Assembly: GCA_965220385.1 (NCBI GenBank)
Contig: OZ244825.1
Span: 4,402,001-4,466,000 of the forward strand
Direction: 5' to 3'
DNA: 64,000 bases
DNA from: PCPOR2b sp965220385
Lineage (GTDB): Bacteria > Poribacteria > WGA-4E > PCPOR2b
Both the position numbers and the translations under genes were made by a program. Positions 37,514 through 46,086 of the stretch are shown here, one piece after another. The notes beneath the pieces are model-generated. The model saw nothing but the letters and a program-made list of their open reading frames with translations, was not told the DNA's origin and did no database searches. Each line of letters starts with the position of its first letter. Position 1 is the first letter of the stretch.

Positions 37514-37984
37514 ATGACCGTAACGAAAAAAAAGACAATATACCTCGCAAACCCCTACGGCTTCTCAGAGCAACAGCGAGAAACCGTATTACCCGCTCTC
37601 GTTAAGGCATTAGAAGCGATTGGCTTAGAGGTATGGGAACCGTTTGAACGAAACAACCAAGACAGATTTTCACCCGGCTGGGCGTACCGCCTGGGACAAA
37701 AGGACAAACAGGACGTATTCGATGCGGACGCGATTTTCGCGGTCGTGAACGGAGTGCCACCAGATGAGGGGGTCATGATCGAACTGGGGATAGCGATAGC
37801 ACTCGGCAAGCCCACCTTTCTGTTTCGGGACGACTTCCGACGTGCGGCCGATACCGATGAATACCCACTCAACCTGATGATCTTCACAGGCTTACCCCAA
37901 CTCAACTGGGAACGCTACTACTACACCTCCATCAACGATATCCCATCGTCCGACAAAGCACTCGTGGATTGGGCTAACGAGTAA
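37514..37984 (+). CDS. Nucleoside 2-deoxyribosyltransferase family protein
   Basis: This 156-residue Rossmann-like protein carries the family motifs YLANPYGFS (10-18), the FDADAIFAVVNG stretch (69-80) and PDEGVMIELG with the presumed nucleophile E90. Family enzymes break or exchange the N-glycosidic bond of nucleosides. As the third gene of the operon, 5 bp after the AlbA_2 gene, it may act on nucleotides or NAD during a defence response; that role is inferred. TIR-like NAD hydrolases share the fold. Confidence 0.85.
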   Translation: MTVTKKKTIYLANPYGFSEQQRETVLPALVKALEAIGLEVWEPFERNNQDRFSPGWAYRLGQKDKQDVFDADAIFAVVNGVPPDEGVMIELGIAIALGKPTFLFRDDFRRAADTDEYPLNLMIFTGLPQLNWERYYYTSINDIPSSDKALVDWANE

Positions 37985-38034
37985 ATAACGGGAAACACCG
38001 TCCCATTTGGCGACGAATCTGCAATAGCCTGAAC

Positions 38035-41000
38035 TCAAAACTGAACCCCCGCAAAGAACCCGGGCCAAATCCGAACCGTCGTATCATCGCTTCGGTATAC
38101 GTGCTCAAACCCGTATCCAAAATCCGAGGTGTCCCATCTATCCGATACGAGGAAGTTGAGCGAAAGGCCACCAAAAACACTGAACCACTTGTGCTGCTCC
38201 CAGCCAAACCCAAGCCGCAGTTTGTTCAAGACAGTCTGTTCACCATACTCCCAAGTGTTTCGACTGGACCCATCGGTATAGCCCACCCCACGCGTAATAA
38301 AGTCAACGTTAAGAAAAAGTCGCCCACCGAGCGGAATGTGCCCGCCGATACCAAACCCGGACGACCATCTGCCCAAATCGCCGTGTGGGTAACTGCCGAT
38401 CATCAACAGACTGTAAACGTGTCGGCTACCAAGTCGAATCCCAAGGTTTGCAACCTCCGTATCGCTACCCCACAGCTGCAGGTGCAGTGGATTATCCTTG
38501 ACGAAACTGATCAATCCGATCGGGACGCCCGACATCCGTCCGGAGGCATTTAGAAGTCCAACCTGTGTCGTACTCACATGCCCAGCGATGTTGAGAAGCC
38601 CGATCTGTGTCCCAATCCCACCGAGCGCAATATTGGCCACACCAATCTGTGTGCCGGCGTACGGCATATTTGCCTCTTGGTTCCAACCCATTGTGATATT
38701 AGCGGCTGCGCTGAGTTGCGTTCCCTCCAAATTCCCGGCAATGTTGACTCCAGCTGCGGCTTGTAGGCTCCGACCTAGCACATTTCCACCAACGAGATTT
38801 AGTCCGGGGGTAATCTGCAACCCCTGAAGGTTGTGGGCTGCAAAATTACCCCCGCCAGCGGCTTGAAAGCCCCGGACACTTCCACCCGTAGCATTGATCC
38901 CTGCTATCTGGAAGCCGTCAAGATCACCGCCATTGGCATTGAGACCTCCCGAAATTTGGAAACCCTCCACATTTCTGCCCACAGCATTAAATCCGCCTGA
39001 GACCTGAAAACCATCTACCTCCCCACCGACAATATTACCGACCCCGGCAAATTGTGCGCCTCGTGCTTCAACCCCCTTCATGTTCAAAATCCCACCCAAT
39101 TCGATGCCATCAAGTTTCGCATGATAGCCCGCAATGATGTTGAGGGATAGGTTCGTTGTGACATTACGGTTAAACCCCTGAAATCCGACAGTGCTTATCC
39201 ACGGGATCAGTGAAATTGTCAGAGGCAGATGTAAATCGCCCCCTTTCGGGGTTGGTGATGTAACACCATCATTCCTTTCTGAAGGGAGCAATAGTTCCAA
39301 GTTGCGGGCGAATTGATGTCGGAACGTATTGGTAATTTGGGGAAGCAGCCCTTCATTGTTAATCACCGTCGGATCAATCCCTTGGTTGTTCAACAGTGAA
39401 ATATATTTCCCGTTATAAAAAACGCGGGGCGTAATCTGCTGCGGATAGTGTTGCGCCTCGGACAGATGGGAGTGCCAATCTTCGATGCCGCGTGTCACAT
39501 AATCCAATAGGCCCAACACCGTGACAGTCCCATCGGGTCCTGCTGCGCCCCGGTCTTGGTGGTCGCCGCGCAACCCTTTGAGCAAGAAGTAGGTAAACAA
39601 CCCATGTTTCAACCGTGGCACTTCAGGCGCCCACTGGTTACTATCGCACGCAGTGAAGATGATGTTGCTCTCCTCACTATAACGCGACAACGCCGCAACG
39701 AATTGCTCCTTCGGTGCTACGCGACACGCATCGACAATAACAAAGCGATGTTTGGCGTTTGCGCTGTTGAGAATCGCAAACAGATCTTCGAGGCTCAGCC
39801 CACTGTCCACGAGTGGATCGGTGACATCCATCGGCAGAAAGTAACCTGTTCCATCGACATCCTCGCCATGCCCGGAAAGATAAACGGTCAGCAAATCGAC
39901 CGCTTCAAGTTGAGCATATCGTTGGAGCTGCTGGATCACATTCGCTTTCGTCGGTTGAATCAGGCTATCAGGCGTCATCAACGTCACATTGGCACCTGCA
40001 TCTTGGAACACCTGCGCGACCGCTTTGGCGTCATCGGCGGCATACTTGAGCGACTGAAAGGGTGATGGATAGGCGTCCACACCGATAACAACCGCCCAAT
40101 GTCGGGTGTTGACACCACTCGCAGCGCCGAGCTGGAAGCTCCCACCACCGGCAAGCGCCAACATCCGCCGACTCACCTCTATCGACTGCCCTTTGGTCGT
40201 CGTGAGAGTTAATGTTTCTTCCCACTGTGCCCTCAAGTTACCAAGGAGAAAAACCTCATTGAAGCGATTTCCTGGTCCCTCAAGGACAGGCTGCCACGCT
40301 AGGTTCCACTGTTTATGGTCGTTCTGGATGTGCTGAATAATTTGGCGGTACGTCAGTTTCTCGCCCCATTGCCTCGCGCCCACCTGATCCGCAGGAGGTT
40401 GCGAGCGCGCAAACACCCCTCGATACAGAGAATAGGTCATCGCACTGACAGGTAGATAGGTCTTGCCAATCGGGATGCGCAGTTCGTGAACAACCTGATT
40501 GTAAGCGGCCGCTGCCAGTAGCAGCGCAAAGTCCGCGGACTCATCTAAGATGTCCTCCGTATGGCTCACGGTCTGGGTCGGTTGAATAACTCCCATTGAG
40601 GTGTCCGTCACCGGTGAACCTTTAGGGCGTCCTAAGCGGATCTCTCGGAGTATGTCACCGGAATAGCATGTGTCAATAATGCAGGAGACACGCCGCGTTG
40701 GAAGCTCCTGCAGCAAGGTGTTAAGTTCATCATCCAAGAGGTATGTCTTCGGCAATGCTAAGTCCGCATCCACAGGCAACAGCGCTTCGTCGTTCCTATC
40801 CGGATATCGCCCTTTCGCTTCATCCCCCGGAAAAGGCCCGAGTTTGTCAATAATCTGCGTTCCATGTCCGCTAAAGTAGAAAAGCAGACTATCAGAAGGG
40901 GTCAGGCGTCGGCTGAGTTCTCGAAATTTCTGCTGAATCTCCGCTTTATTCGGATTAGCCAAGATGTGCATCCGTGCTTGTGTAACACCCTGTGCCGAGA

Positions 41001-41184
41001 GAACCGCTTCCATCAATTTCAAGTCGTTTGGTGGAGCATCAAGCTGCAAATTTGGATTTTCATAGTCCCAGACACCCACCAAGATGGCGTGTTGCTCAGC
41101 GTGGATGAACTGTGAAAACATCACAAAAAAGCTGCAGATTGAAAGCACCCACAGCATCGTTGCCCCTAATCTATTTTGAACCAC
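38035..41184 (-). CDS. Exported double-caspase protein with GFQ repeats and barrel-like C-terminus
   Basis: The 1049-residue protein begins with a signal peptide cleaved near A29 (FIHA). Two caspase (C14) domains follow: the first has H107 in FSGHGTQ and C173 in DTCYSGD; the second has H439 in YLSGHGED and C487 in IVDACR. Both dyads look intact. About 680-895 is a ladder of repeats built on DGFQISGG-N-x(3)-GG, beta-helix-like. The final part alternates as in outer-membrane strands and ends GFFAGVQF, with a terminal phenylalanine. The GTG start (AAGGAG six bases upstream) overlaps the anti-sigma gene by 14 bp. It is likely anchored at the outer membrane with the peptidases in the periplasm. 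Confidence 0.85.
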   Translation of the reverse strand: MVQNRLGATMLWVLSICSFFVMFSQFIHAEQHAILVGVWDYENPNLQLDAPPNDLKLMEAVLSAQGVTQARMHILANPNKAEIQQKFRELSRRLTPSDSLLFYFSGHGTQIIDKLGPFPGDEAKGRYPDRNDEALLPVDADLALPKTYLLDDELNTLLQELPTRRVSCIIDTCYSGDILREIRLGRPKGSPVTDTSMGVIQPTQTVSHTEDILDESADFALLLAAAAYNQVVHELRIPIGKTYLPVSAMTYSLYRGVFARSQPPADQVGARQWGEKLTYRQIIQHIQNDHKQWNLAWQPVLEGPGNRFNEVFLLGNLRAQWEETLTLTTTKGQSIEVSRRMLALAGGGSFQLGAASGVNTRHWAVVIGVDAYPSPFQSLKYAADDAKAVAQVFQDAGANVTLMTPDSLIQPTKANVIQQLQRYAQLEAVDLLTVYLSGHGEDVDGTGYFLPMDVTDPLVDSGLSLEDLFAILNSANAKHRFVIVDACRVAPKEQFVAALSRYSEESNIIFTACDSNQWAPEVPRLKHGLFTYFLLKGLRGDHQDRGAAGPDGTVTVLGLLDYVTRGIEDWHSHLSEAQHYPQQITPRVFYNGKYISLLNNQGIDPTVINNEGLLPQITNTFRHQFARNLELLLPSERNDGVTSPTPKGGDLHLPLTISLIPWISTVGFQGFNRNVTTNLSLNIIAGYHAKLDGIELGGILNMKGVEARGAQFAGVGNIVGGEVDGFQVSGGFNAVGRNVEGFQISGGLNANGGDLDGFQIAGINATGGSVRGFQAAGGGNFAAHNLQGLQITPGLNLVGGNVLGRSLQAAAGVNIAGNLEGTQLSAAANITMGWNQEANMPYAGTQIGVANIALGGIGTQIGLLNIAGHVSTTQVGLLNASGRMSGVPIGLISFVKDNPLHLQLWGSDTEVANLGIRLGSRHVYSLLMIGSYPHGDLGRWSSGFGIGGHIPLGGRLFLNVDFITRGVGYTDGSSRNTWEYGEQTVLNKLRLGFGWEQHKWFSVFGGLSLNFLVSDRWDTSDFGYGFEHVYRSDDTTVRIWPGFFAGVQF
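38499..39147 (-). repeat. Coding repeat ladder (GFQ-type) in the caspase protein
   Basis: This stretch encodes about ten degenerate units of 17-25 residues with the pattern V-x-GFQ-x-SGG-x-N-x(2)-G. The last units change to TQIGLLNIAG-type. Similar repeats occur in bacterial surface proteins. The regular period favours a stacked beta structure. Confidence 0.7.
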
Positions 41185-41842
41185 CCTGCGCTCCTTTCGT
41201 AAAATCTTCTAACAGGTCTGAAAAACGTTGGCGTTCAATCGATAATTTCTCTGTCATAGCCTCGCGCTCGGTAGCGGAAAGTTCCCCCAACCTGAGTCGA
41301 AATTGGTACAACTCAACCAGTTTAACGTGCATGGCGAGATCGTCGGGATGCATCTTTAAGAACGTTTCAACCGCTTCAATTGAGGCGGTGAGTTGACCCG
41401 CAACCATTGGATCGGGCACAATCAGAAATTCCAACATCCCCTCCGCTGAGAGCGGTGGGGCACTGGGACCTGCATTTTCACTCCCTTTCTGTGCGCCCCA
41501 TTCCACCGTTGAGCTGAACGGTGTAAAAATCGTCGCAACGAATAACAGCACCCCCAACGCACCGATAAGGGAGGGCACCCACACCGGCACAGGTGTTTTC
41601 AGGCTATCACGTAGTTCGATCCAGAAGGAACGCCGTCGAACTGGCAGAAATGGCGGTGCCTCCGTCGATATGGAACCATCCCGAACAGCAGCTCCAAAAT
41701 CCCTTAGAGATTTCTGCGTCTCCTGCAAGATTCTATATTTCTGCTCGCATTCTTCACAGCCAAGCAGATGCGCTCGGATCTGTGGAGACAACTCCTTATC
41801 AATAGAGTCGAGTAACCTTTCCTGTACTTGATTACATTTCAT
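41171..41842 (-). CDS. Zinc-finger anti-sigma factor (membrane-bound)
   Basis: The 223-residue protein has the ZAS/zf-HC2 anti-sigma motif: C3 and H25-x3-C29-x2-C32. A transmembrane helix spans about 87-107, and a periplasmic domain follows. It would hold the ECF sigma factor encoded four genes upstream in the same transcript and release it on an envelope signal. Translation is coupled to the caspase gene by the 14-bp overlap. AGGAGG lies 11 bases before the ATG. Confidence 0.87.
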   Translation of the reverse strand: MKCNQVQERLLDSIDKELSPQIRAHLLGCEECEQKYRILQETQKSLRDFGAAVRDGSISTEAPPFLPVRRRSFWIELRDSLKTPVPVWVPSLIGALGVLLFVATIFTPFSSTVEWGAQKGSENAGPSAPPLSAEGMLEFLIVPDPMVAGQLTASIEAVETFLKMHPDDLAMHVKLVELYQFRLRLGELSATEREAMTEKLSIERQRFSDLLEDFTKGAQGGSK

Positions 41843-42045
41843 CTTTGTTCAACCTCCTTATGCGTGAAACGTGATGCGTGAAACGTGAAAAAGACAGTAA
41901 CCTCCTTACATTTTACCTTTCATTCGCTCGTTTTCTCGCTCATCACTCCCCAATGAACTTTTGAACGAATGAACGCCTGAACTCAATCTCCTCACTAACT
42001 CGCACCAAAGATTATTATGTGGAAGTGGTTTTCAGCCACGAGTCT
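41843..42045. repeat. Intergenic repeats between receptor and anti-sigma genes
   Basis: Positions 41862-41891 hold two copies of ATGCGTGAAACGTG. Positions 41951-41985 repeat the word TGAAC or GAACG four times. Both belong to repeat types found elsewhere in the window (2289, 56373, 60390, 61479). The spacer interrupts an otherwise compact operon; no terminator with a T run is visible. Confidence 0.55.
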
Positions 42046-44592
42046 TCAGAATTCAACTGTCAGACCAAAATAGGGAATACGCGGGAATTGCTGTGCTTCA
42101 AAGATCTCAGGTTCTTCGATTTCGACCTCTTCACCTTGCACCTCAAGTGGCTCCTCCGGGGTAAAGACAAATTTCACACTGTTTTTCCGGTTGTAGACGT
42201 TCAGAATATCGAGAAACGCACCTATCCGTAAACCCATAAAGTCGAATTTGTAACTCACCCGGAGATCCAACTTGTGATACGGGGTCAGTTCGGCGGTGAC
42301 GGCTTCATCAACATCCGCCAAAAGTGGGTTCAACCCGCGTGTCAACGGGTCTTGGATGAGAATGACTGAGCTGATTGGCACTTCGGAGGTGCCGTTCAAA
42401 TACTGCCACTTCGCGCCAAGCTCAAACTTAGGTGTGAAGTTATAGTTGGCAACAACGCTAACAATATTTGTGTTATCAAAAAAATAAGGTTGATAGGGAC
42501 TTCCCGGATTCTCGCGCCGCTCGGCGTGTGTGTAGGCATACGAGATCCAACCGAAGAATTTATCCGGTACACGGTGCCGCAGGAACGCCTCTGCCCCGCC
42601 AACATACGCGACCCCCTGGTTGAGATAATTCGCTATCTCATCCGCCGTGACCAACTTCTGCATATCTTTGTAATAGGTAGCAAACTTGAATTCCGTTCGA
42701 GATGAAAGTTCACCTTCAAGTTCCATGATGTAGTGCCGTGCAAGGCTTGATTCCAACGCAGAATTCCCGTTCTCCGATAGTATCTGATGCGGTTGTGGAC
42801 TCTGCTCATAATGTCCATACGCAAACCGGAGGTTGGAACCGCTCGGCAGAGCAAAACTTAAGCTCCCTCTCGGTTGTATGGAGAGTTGCCCCGTCACATC
42901 CAGATAATCCAACCGAACACCTAACGCACCAGATAGAAAGGGAAATGGGTCATATCGACCCTGTAGGTAGCCCTCGGCACGAAGGAAATCGTGACCGAAT
43001 TCGTAGTGGCTTTCTTCGATATCAACTAACTCCTGCTGCTGTTCATATACAACCGTTTCCCCTACCACCTCCCCATTTTCATCAACGATTGGAGTAACCG
43101 TTTCTACAGGGTCCTCGCTCTCTTCATATTGTGGAACCCTGCTGTCCTCGAAACTGTTGGCAGGAGCGAAAGAGAGGAGGAATCCTGTTTCCAATGCGGC
43201 AGGCCCGTCTTGACTAATCTCGTCAGGACCCAAGTTTAACCTGTAGGAGATGTCTTCCCTAAGTGTATAGACCGGAACCTTAATGTTTATATCATAGTGA
43301 CCGTAGTCTACTTCAGACACAAGTTCTCCATCTGAATCAATTTCATACGACTCCGTGATGGGCGCCTCAAAGTCGATAGTGAGGAAATTGAACGAACGGG
43401 TGAGCGAGAACTGGGAGGTGAAATTTTCAGCGAAGTTTGAACGGAGATGGATGCCTTGCGCGTTAAACCCATTTTTGAAAAAGGCAGAGGCGCGCGCCCC
43501 TTCAAATGTCTGTGTTCCCTCTATCACTTCACCTTCATCCACCCTAAAACTAACATCCGTAACCTCTAAAGATTGACGTCCGTCCACGCTAACCTCCGTA
43601 ACTTCTACAGATGTCGTCTCTTCAACGTGGAAATGGTCGGTCGCAGCAAAGCTGTTGAGTGTTAGGTAATGCTTTTCACCGAGGGGATAAGCAAATTTGA
43701 GTTGATAATCCGAAAAGTAGGGAAACTGCTGTTCACCAATGAACTGTCCAACAATGAGATCGATGTAGCTCCGTCGTCCAGCGATGGAGGCGTATCCCTC
43801 ATCCCCAAGTCTGCGTTCGAGCATCCCTTCGGAGTAGAGGATATTCAGGTTAAATTTACCGCTTATCTGCTCCTCTATGCTATCGCGTGATTGGATGTCC
43901 AGCACTGCCTGCGAATCCAACCCAAATTCCGCACCGTAGCCGCCGGCATAGACATCAATTTTATCAATGGCCTCCGAACTGACGGTTGAGAGAAGACCGC
44001 CCCAGTGAAACGGATATCCAAGCGGCGTCCGGTCGAAATAATAAAGGTTAGATCCCGGCTCGCTGCCACGGATATAGAGAATGCCGAAGTAATCATTGGG
44101 AACACCGATTCCCGGAAGCGTCGTCAACCCCTTGAGCGCATCATTACCCACGCCGGGGATACGTATCAGTTCGCTCCCACGGATGTCTTTTCGACTAACT
44201 GTTGGTGGGAGACGTTCCCCCTCAACAATAACCTCTTCGAGCATAAGCACCTCACCGAGGTACAGCGTTACTTGAGTCGTATGACCTCCAGTTACCTCTA
44301 TATCGGTTTCCGTAGGGGTGTCGTACATTTCGTGAGTGATTGACACAGCGTAGGTGCCTGGAACCATTTCTATAAACCAGAACTTCCCTTCCGTGTCCGT
44401 TGCTTGGCGTTCATCGGTTCCAAGGATATGGACTTCTGCGCCGACTACCGGTGCGTTGGTGTTGCTATCATAAACGGTGCCTTCAATCGTCCCAGTTTGA
44501 GATAACGCTGCAAGTGGGAGTAAGAGAATTAACAACAAAGGAATGAAGAATAGATACAAACTCGTATTCCATATCAATAAGGGGTGTTTCAC
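42046..44592 (-). CDS. TonB-dependent receptor with carboxypeptidase-regulatory-like domain
   Basis: This is an 848-residue outer-membrane receptor. A signal peptide (about 1-31) precedes a CarboxypepD_reg-like domain (GTIEGTVYDSNTNAPVVGAEV, about 34-115), a TonB-box-like EEVIVEGE (about 118-125), a plug domain with YIRGSEPGSNLYYFDRTPLG and a beta barrel ending PYFGLTVEF. It imports a ligand using TonB energy; the ligand is unknown. It lacks the STN domain typical of FecA-type transducers. The start is GTG with AAAGGA upstream. Its place between sigma and anti-sigma factor genes suggests that it is part of the regulated envelope function. Confidence 0.9.
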   Translation of the reverse strand: MKHPLLIWNTSLYLFFIPLLLILLLPLAALSQTGTIEGTVYDSNTNAPVVGAEVHILGTDERQATDTEGKFWFIEMVPGTYAVSITHEMYDTPTETDIEVTGGHTTQVTLYLGEVLMLEEVIVEGERLPPTVSRKDIRGSELIRIPGVGNDALKGLTTLPGIGVPNDYFGILYIRGSEPGSNLYYFDRTPLGYPFHWGGLLSTVSSEAIDKIDVYAGGYGAEFGLDSQAVLDIQSRDSIEEQISGKFNLNILYSEGMLERRLGDEGYASIAGRRSYIDLIVGQFIGEQQFPYFSDYQLKFAYPLGEKHYLTLNSFAATDHFHVEETTSVEVTEVSVDGRQSLEVTDVSFRVDEGEVIEGTQTFEGARASAFFKNGFNAQGIHLRSNFAENFTSQFSLTRSFNFLTIDFEAPITESYEIDSDGELVSEVDYGHYDINIKVPVYTLREDISYRLNLGPDEISQDGPAALETGFLLSFAPANSFEDSRVPQYEESEDPVETVTPIVDENGEVVGETVVYEQQQELVDIEESHYEFGHDFLRAEGYLQGRYDPFPFLSGALGVRLDYLDVTGQLSIQPRGSLSFALPSGSNLRFAYGHYEQSPQPHQILSENGNSALESSLARHYIMELEGELSSRTEFKFATYYKDMQKLVTADEIANYLNQGVAYVGGAEAFLRHRVPDKFFGWISYAYTHAERRENPGSPYQPYFFDNTNIVSVVANYNFTPKFELGAKWQYLNGTSEVPISSVILIQDPLTRGLNPLLADVDEAVTAELTPYHKLDLRVSYKFDFMGLRIGAFLDILNVYNRKNSVKFVFTPEEPLEVQGEEVEIEEPEIFEAQQFPRIPYFGLTVEF

Positions 44593-44652
44593 TACTGTTT
44601 TATTCCTTTCTCAACGTGGTTCCTTTGCAAGCAGGTCGTTTCTGCAGCGTCC

Positions 44653-45003
44653 TTATCTGAATCTGACTGCCACGGTTGTTGTCCACCCACTCGAGATGTC
44701 AGTCTCATATATGAAATCTCGATGATGTTCAGATACAACCCTGACATCATAGATGCCGGGTTCAATAGTAAAAGTTACTATAGCACCGGGTAGTAGCACA
44801 TCGGATCTAAGTTGATCTGCCCCCCAAGAATCATCTTCGGCAGCAGCGATAAAAATACTCGTGATTGTCACATTTGAACGGTTCTTGACTGTCAAAAAAC
44901 CCTCTTCATCTTCTTCTTTTACATTTACTTCTACATGGCACCCACCAAGAACGATCGAGAGCGTCATACAAGATATGACAAGAAGTAGTGCTTGATGCTT
45001 CAT
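44653..45003 (-). CDS. Small lipoprotein
   Basis: The 116-residue protein has a clean lipoprotein signal peptide (VLGGC; C22). The mature part begins with an acidic patch (KEEDEEG) and continues as a small beta-rich domain (FTIEPGIYDVRVVSE). It is not a family I recognise. It lies directly between the sigma factor (20-bp gap) and the receptor, with GAGGAAAGGA before the ATG. It might sense an envelope condition or assist the receptor or caspase protein. Confidence 0.75.
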   Translation of the reverse strand: MKHQALLLVISCMTLSIVLGGCHVEVNVKEEDEEGFLTVKNRSNVTITSIFIAAAEDDSWGADQLRSDVLLPGAIVTFTIEPGIYDVRVVSEHHRDFIYETDISSGWTTTVAVRFR

Positions 45004-45023
45004 AATTTCCTTTCCTCTTATTA

Positions 45024-45563
45024 TTAACTCTCGGCAAAATAGGAAGCTAAGCGCGTCGCGAGCTGCTCTCTTGCATGATATAGACGGCTTTTAACCGTTC
45101 CTTTTCTAATGCCGAGCCTCCCCGCAATCCTCTTCACCGAAAGTTCCTCGATGTAGAATAACCAGACCACCTGTTGATAAATCAAGGGAAGTTCAGAAAT
45201 TGCGTCCCGAACAACCGCCATCCTCTCTTGAACGAGAAGATCCGTCTCTGGCGCACGCGAATCTGATGGTATCCTCTCAACGCCAAAATTTTCGTCGTCT
45301 AGGCTGCCAAGTGCCCGTCTCGCCGCGGTCCCTTCACGACGCGACCAGTTCCGAACCACATTCCGCGTAACCTCATGGAGCCACGCCAAAAACGCCGTTT
45401 CGGATTCATCCGCGACCTGCTCGCGGTTCTGATGCGCGATCAGGGCAACCTCACTGCTGATATCCCTGCGGTCTTCAGGCTGGCTGTACGTATAATAAAC
45501 ACGACAGAGTTCATCAACGAACTGCGCGATCTGAGAGTAATATTCTCCAACATCCCTTACCAC
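45024..45563 (-). CDS. ECF RNA polymerase sigma factor
   Basis: This 179-residue sigma-70 family protein has only regions 2 (about 10-75) and 4 (about 122-172; YQQVVWLFYIEELSVKRIA and the HTH ending TVKSRLYHAREQL), the ECF plan. It uses a GTG start with AGGAGG five bases upstream. It heads the operon of lipoprotein, receptor, anti-sigma factor and caspase protein. A matching ECF promoter upstream points to autoregulation. Confidence 0.92.
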   Translation of the reverse strand: MVRDVGEYYSQIAQFVDELCRVYYTYSQPEDRRDISSEVALIAHQNREQVADESETAFLAWLHEVTRNVVRNWSRREGTAARRALGSLDDENFGVERIPSDSRAPETDLLVQERMAVVRDAISELPLIYQQVVWLFYIEELSVKRIAGRLGIRKGTVKSRLYHAREQLATRLASYFAES

Positions 45564-45592
45564 AATGTCCTCCTACCCCTTTTAGTGTTGGG

Positions 45593-45618
45593 TAGACTAA
45601 AAAGGTTCACTAAGTTCC
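45593..45618 (-). promoter_or_regulatory. ECF-type promoter of the sigma-caspase operon
   Basis: On the minus strand GGAAC (45618-45614) and GTCTA (45597-45593) are separated by 16 bases, the classic spacing for extracytoplasmic-function promoters. It lies 30 bases upstream of the sigma factor GTG. The sigma factor probably transcribes its own operon from here. Confidence 0.65.
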
Positions 45619-45975
45619 ATTCATACTTCAATAAAACCGGATAGGATTCAATCCAAATAGTTCTCACGCGAAATTCACCCGACCCCATAACCATATGCAA
45701 TTTAGATACCACAATAAACCCGAATCATGCGAAGCGTATCGTGCGAAAACTGAATCTATCGGAAAACACCTATACAATTACGCCTGACATGGTTTGTAGA
45801 CCGCAGAGGGAGTCTCATGTCCACAAGGAACGCGTCGAAACTGTGCCACACCGGCGTCGCAAAAATGCCACAACAGCCGCTTTCCCCCGGTGAAGTTTTT
45901 CATGGTTTCCCACCGGGATCTGTGATAACATCTCAAGAAGCATCAATCGCTTAAACGAGTCAAAAGGGGGAAGAG

Positions 45976-46044
45976 ATGCTTTCAGCTTGGAACACCTCAT
46001 TGGAGTCAGCCGCCAGAGGTGCCGGAAACACACCCATCTATTAA
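45976..46044 (+). CDS. Possible 22-codon leader peptide
   Basis: An ATG with GGGGGAAGAG just before it opens a 22-codon frame ending TAA. A second tiny frame of 11 codons (46061-46096), with GGAAGGAA seven bases upstream, overlaps the amidohydrolase start. Either could be a leader, or neither may be translated. Confidence 0.2.
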   Translation: MLSAWNTSLESAARGAGNTPIY

Positions 46045-46086
46045 CGGAAGGAACACAAGAATGCTTACGAAAAATAGGAAAAGCAA

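Larger units (their letters stand above)
45564..46086. other. Divergent intergenic region, sigma factor / amidohydrolase
   Basis: The 523-bp region contains the ECF-type promoter (45593-45618), a hairpin CCCGGTG/CACCGGG with an 18-base loop (45886-45917), and a possible 22-codon leader ORF (45976-46044). A partial copy AATCTATCGG of the palindromic repeat is near 45743. No larger gene is supported. Confidence 0.5.
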
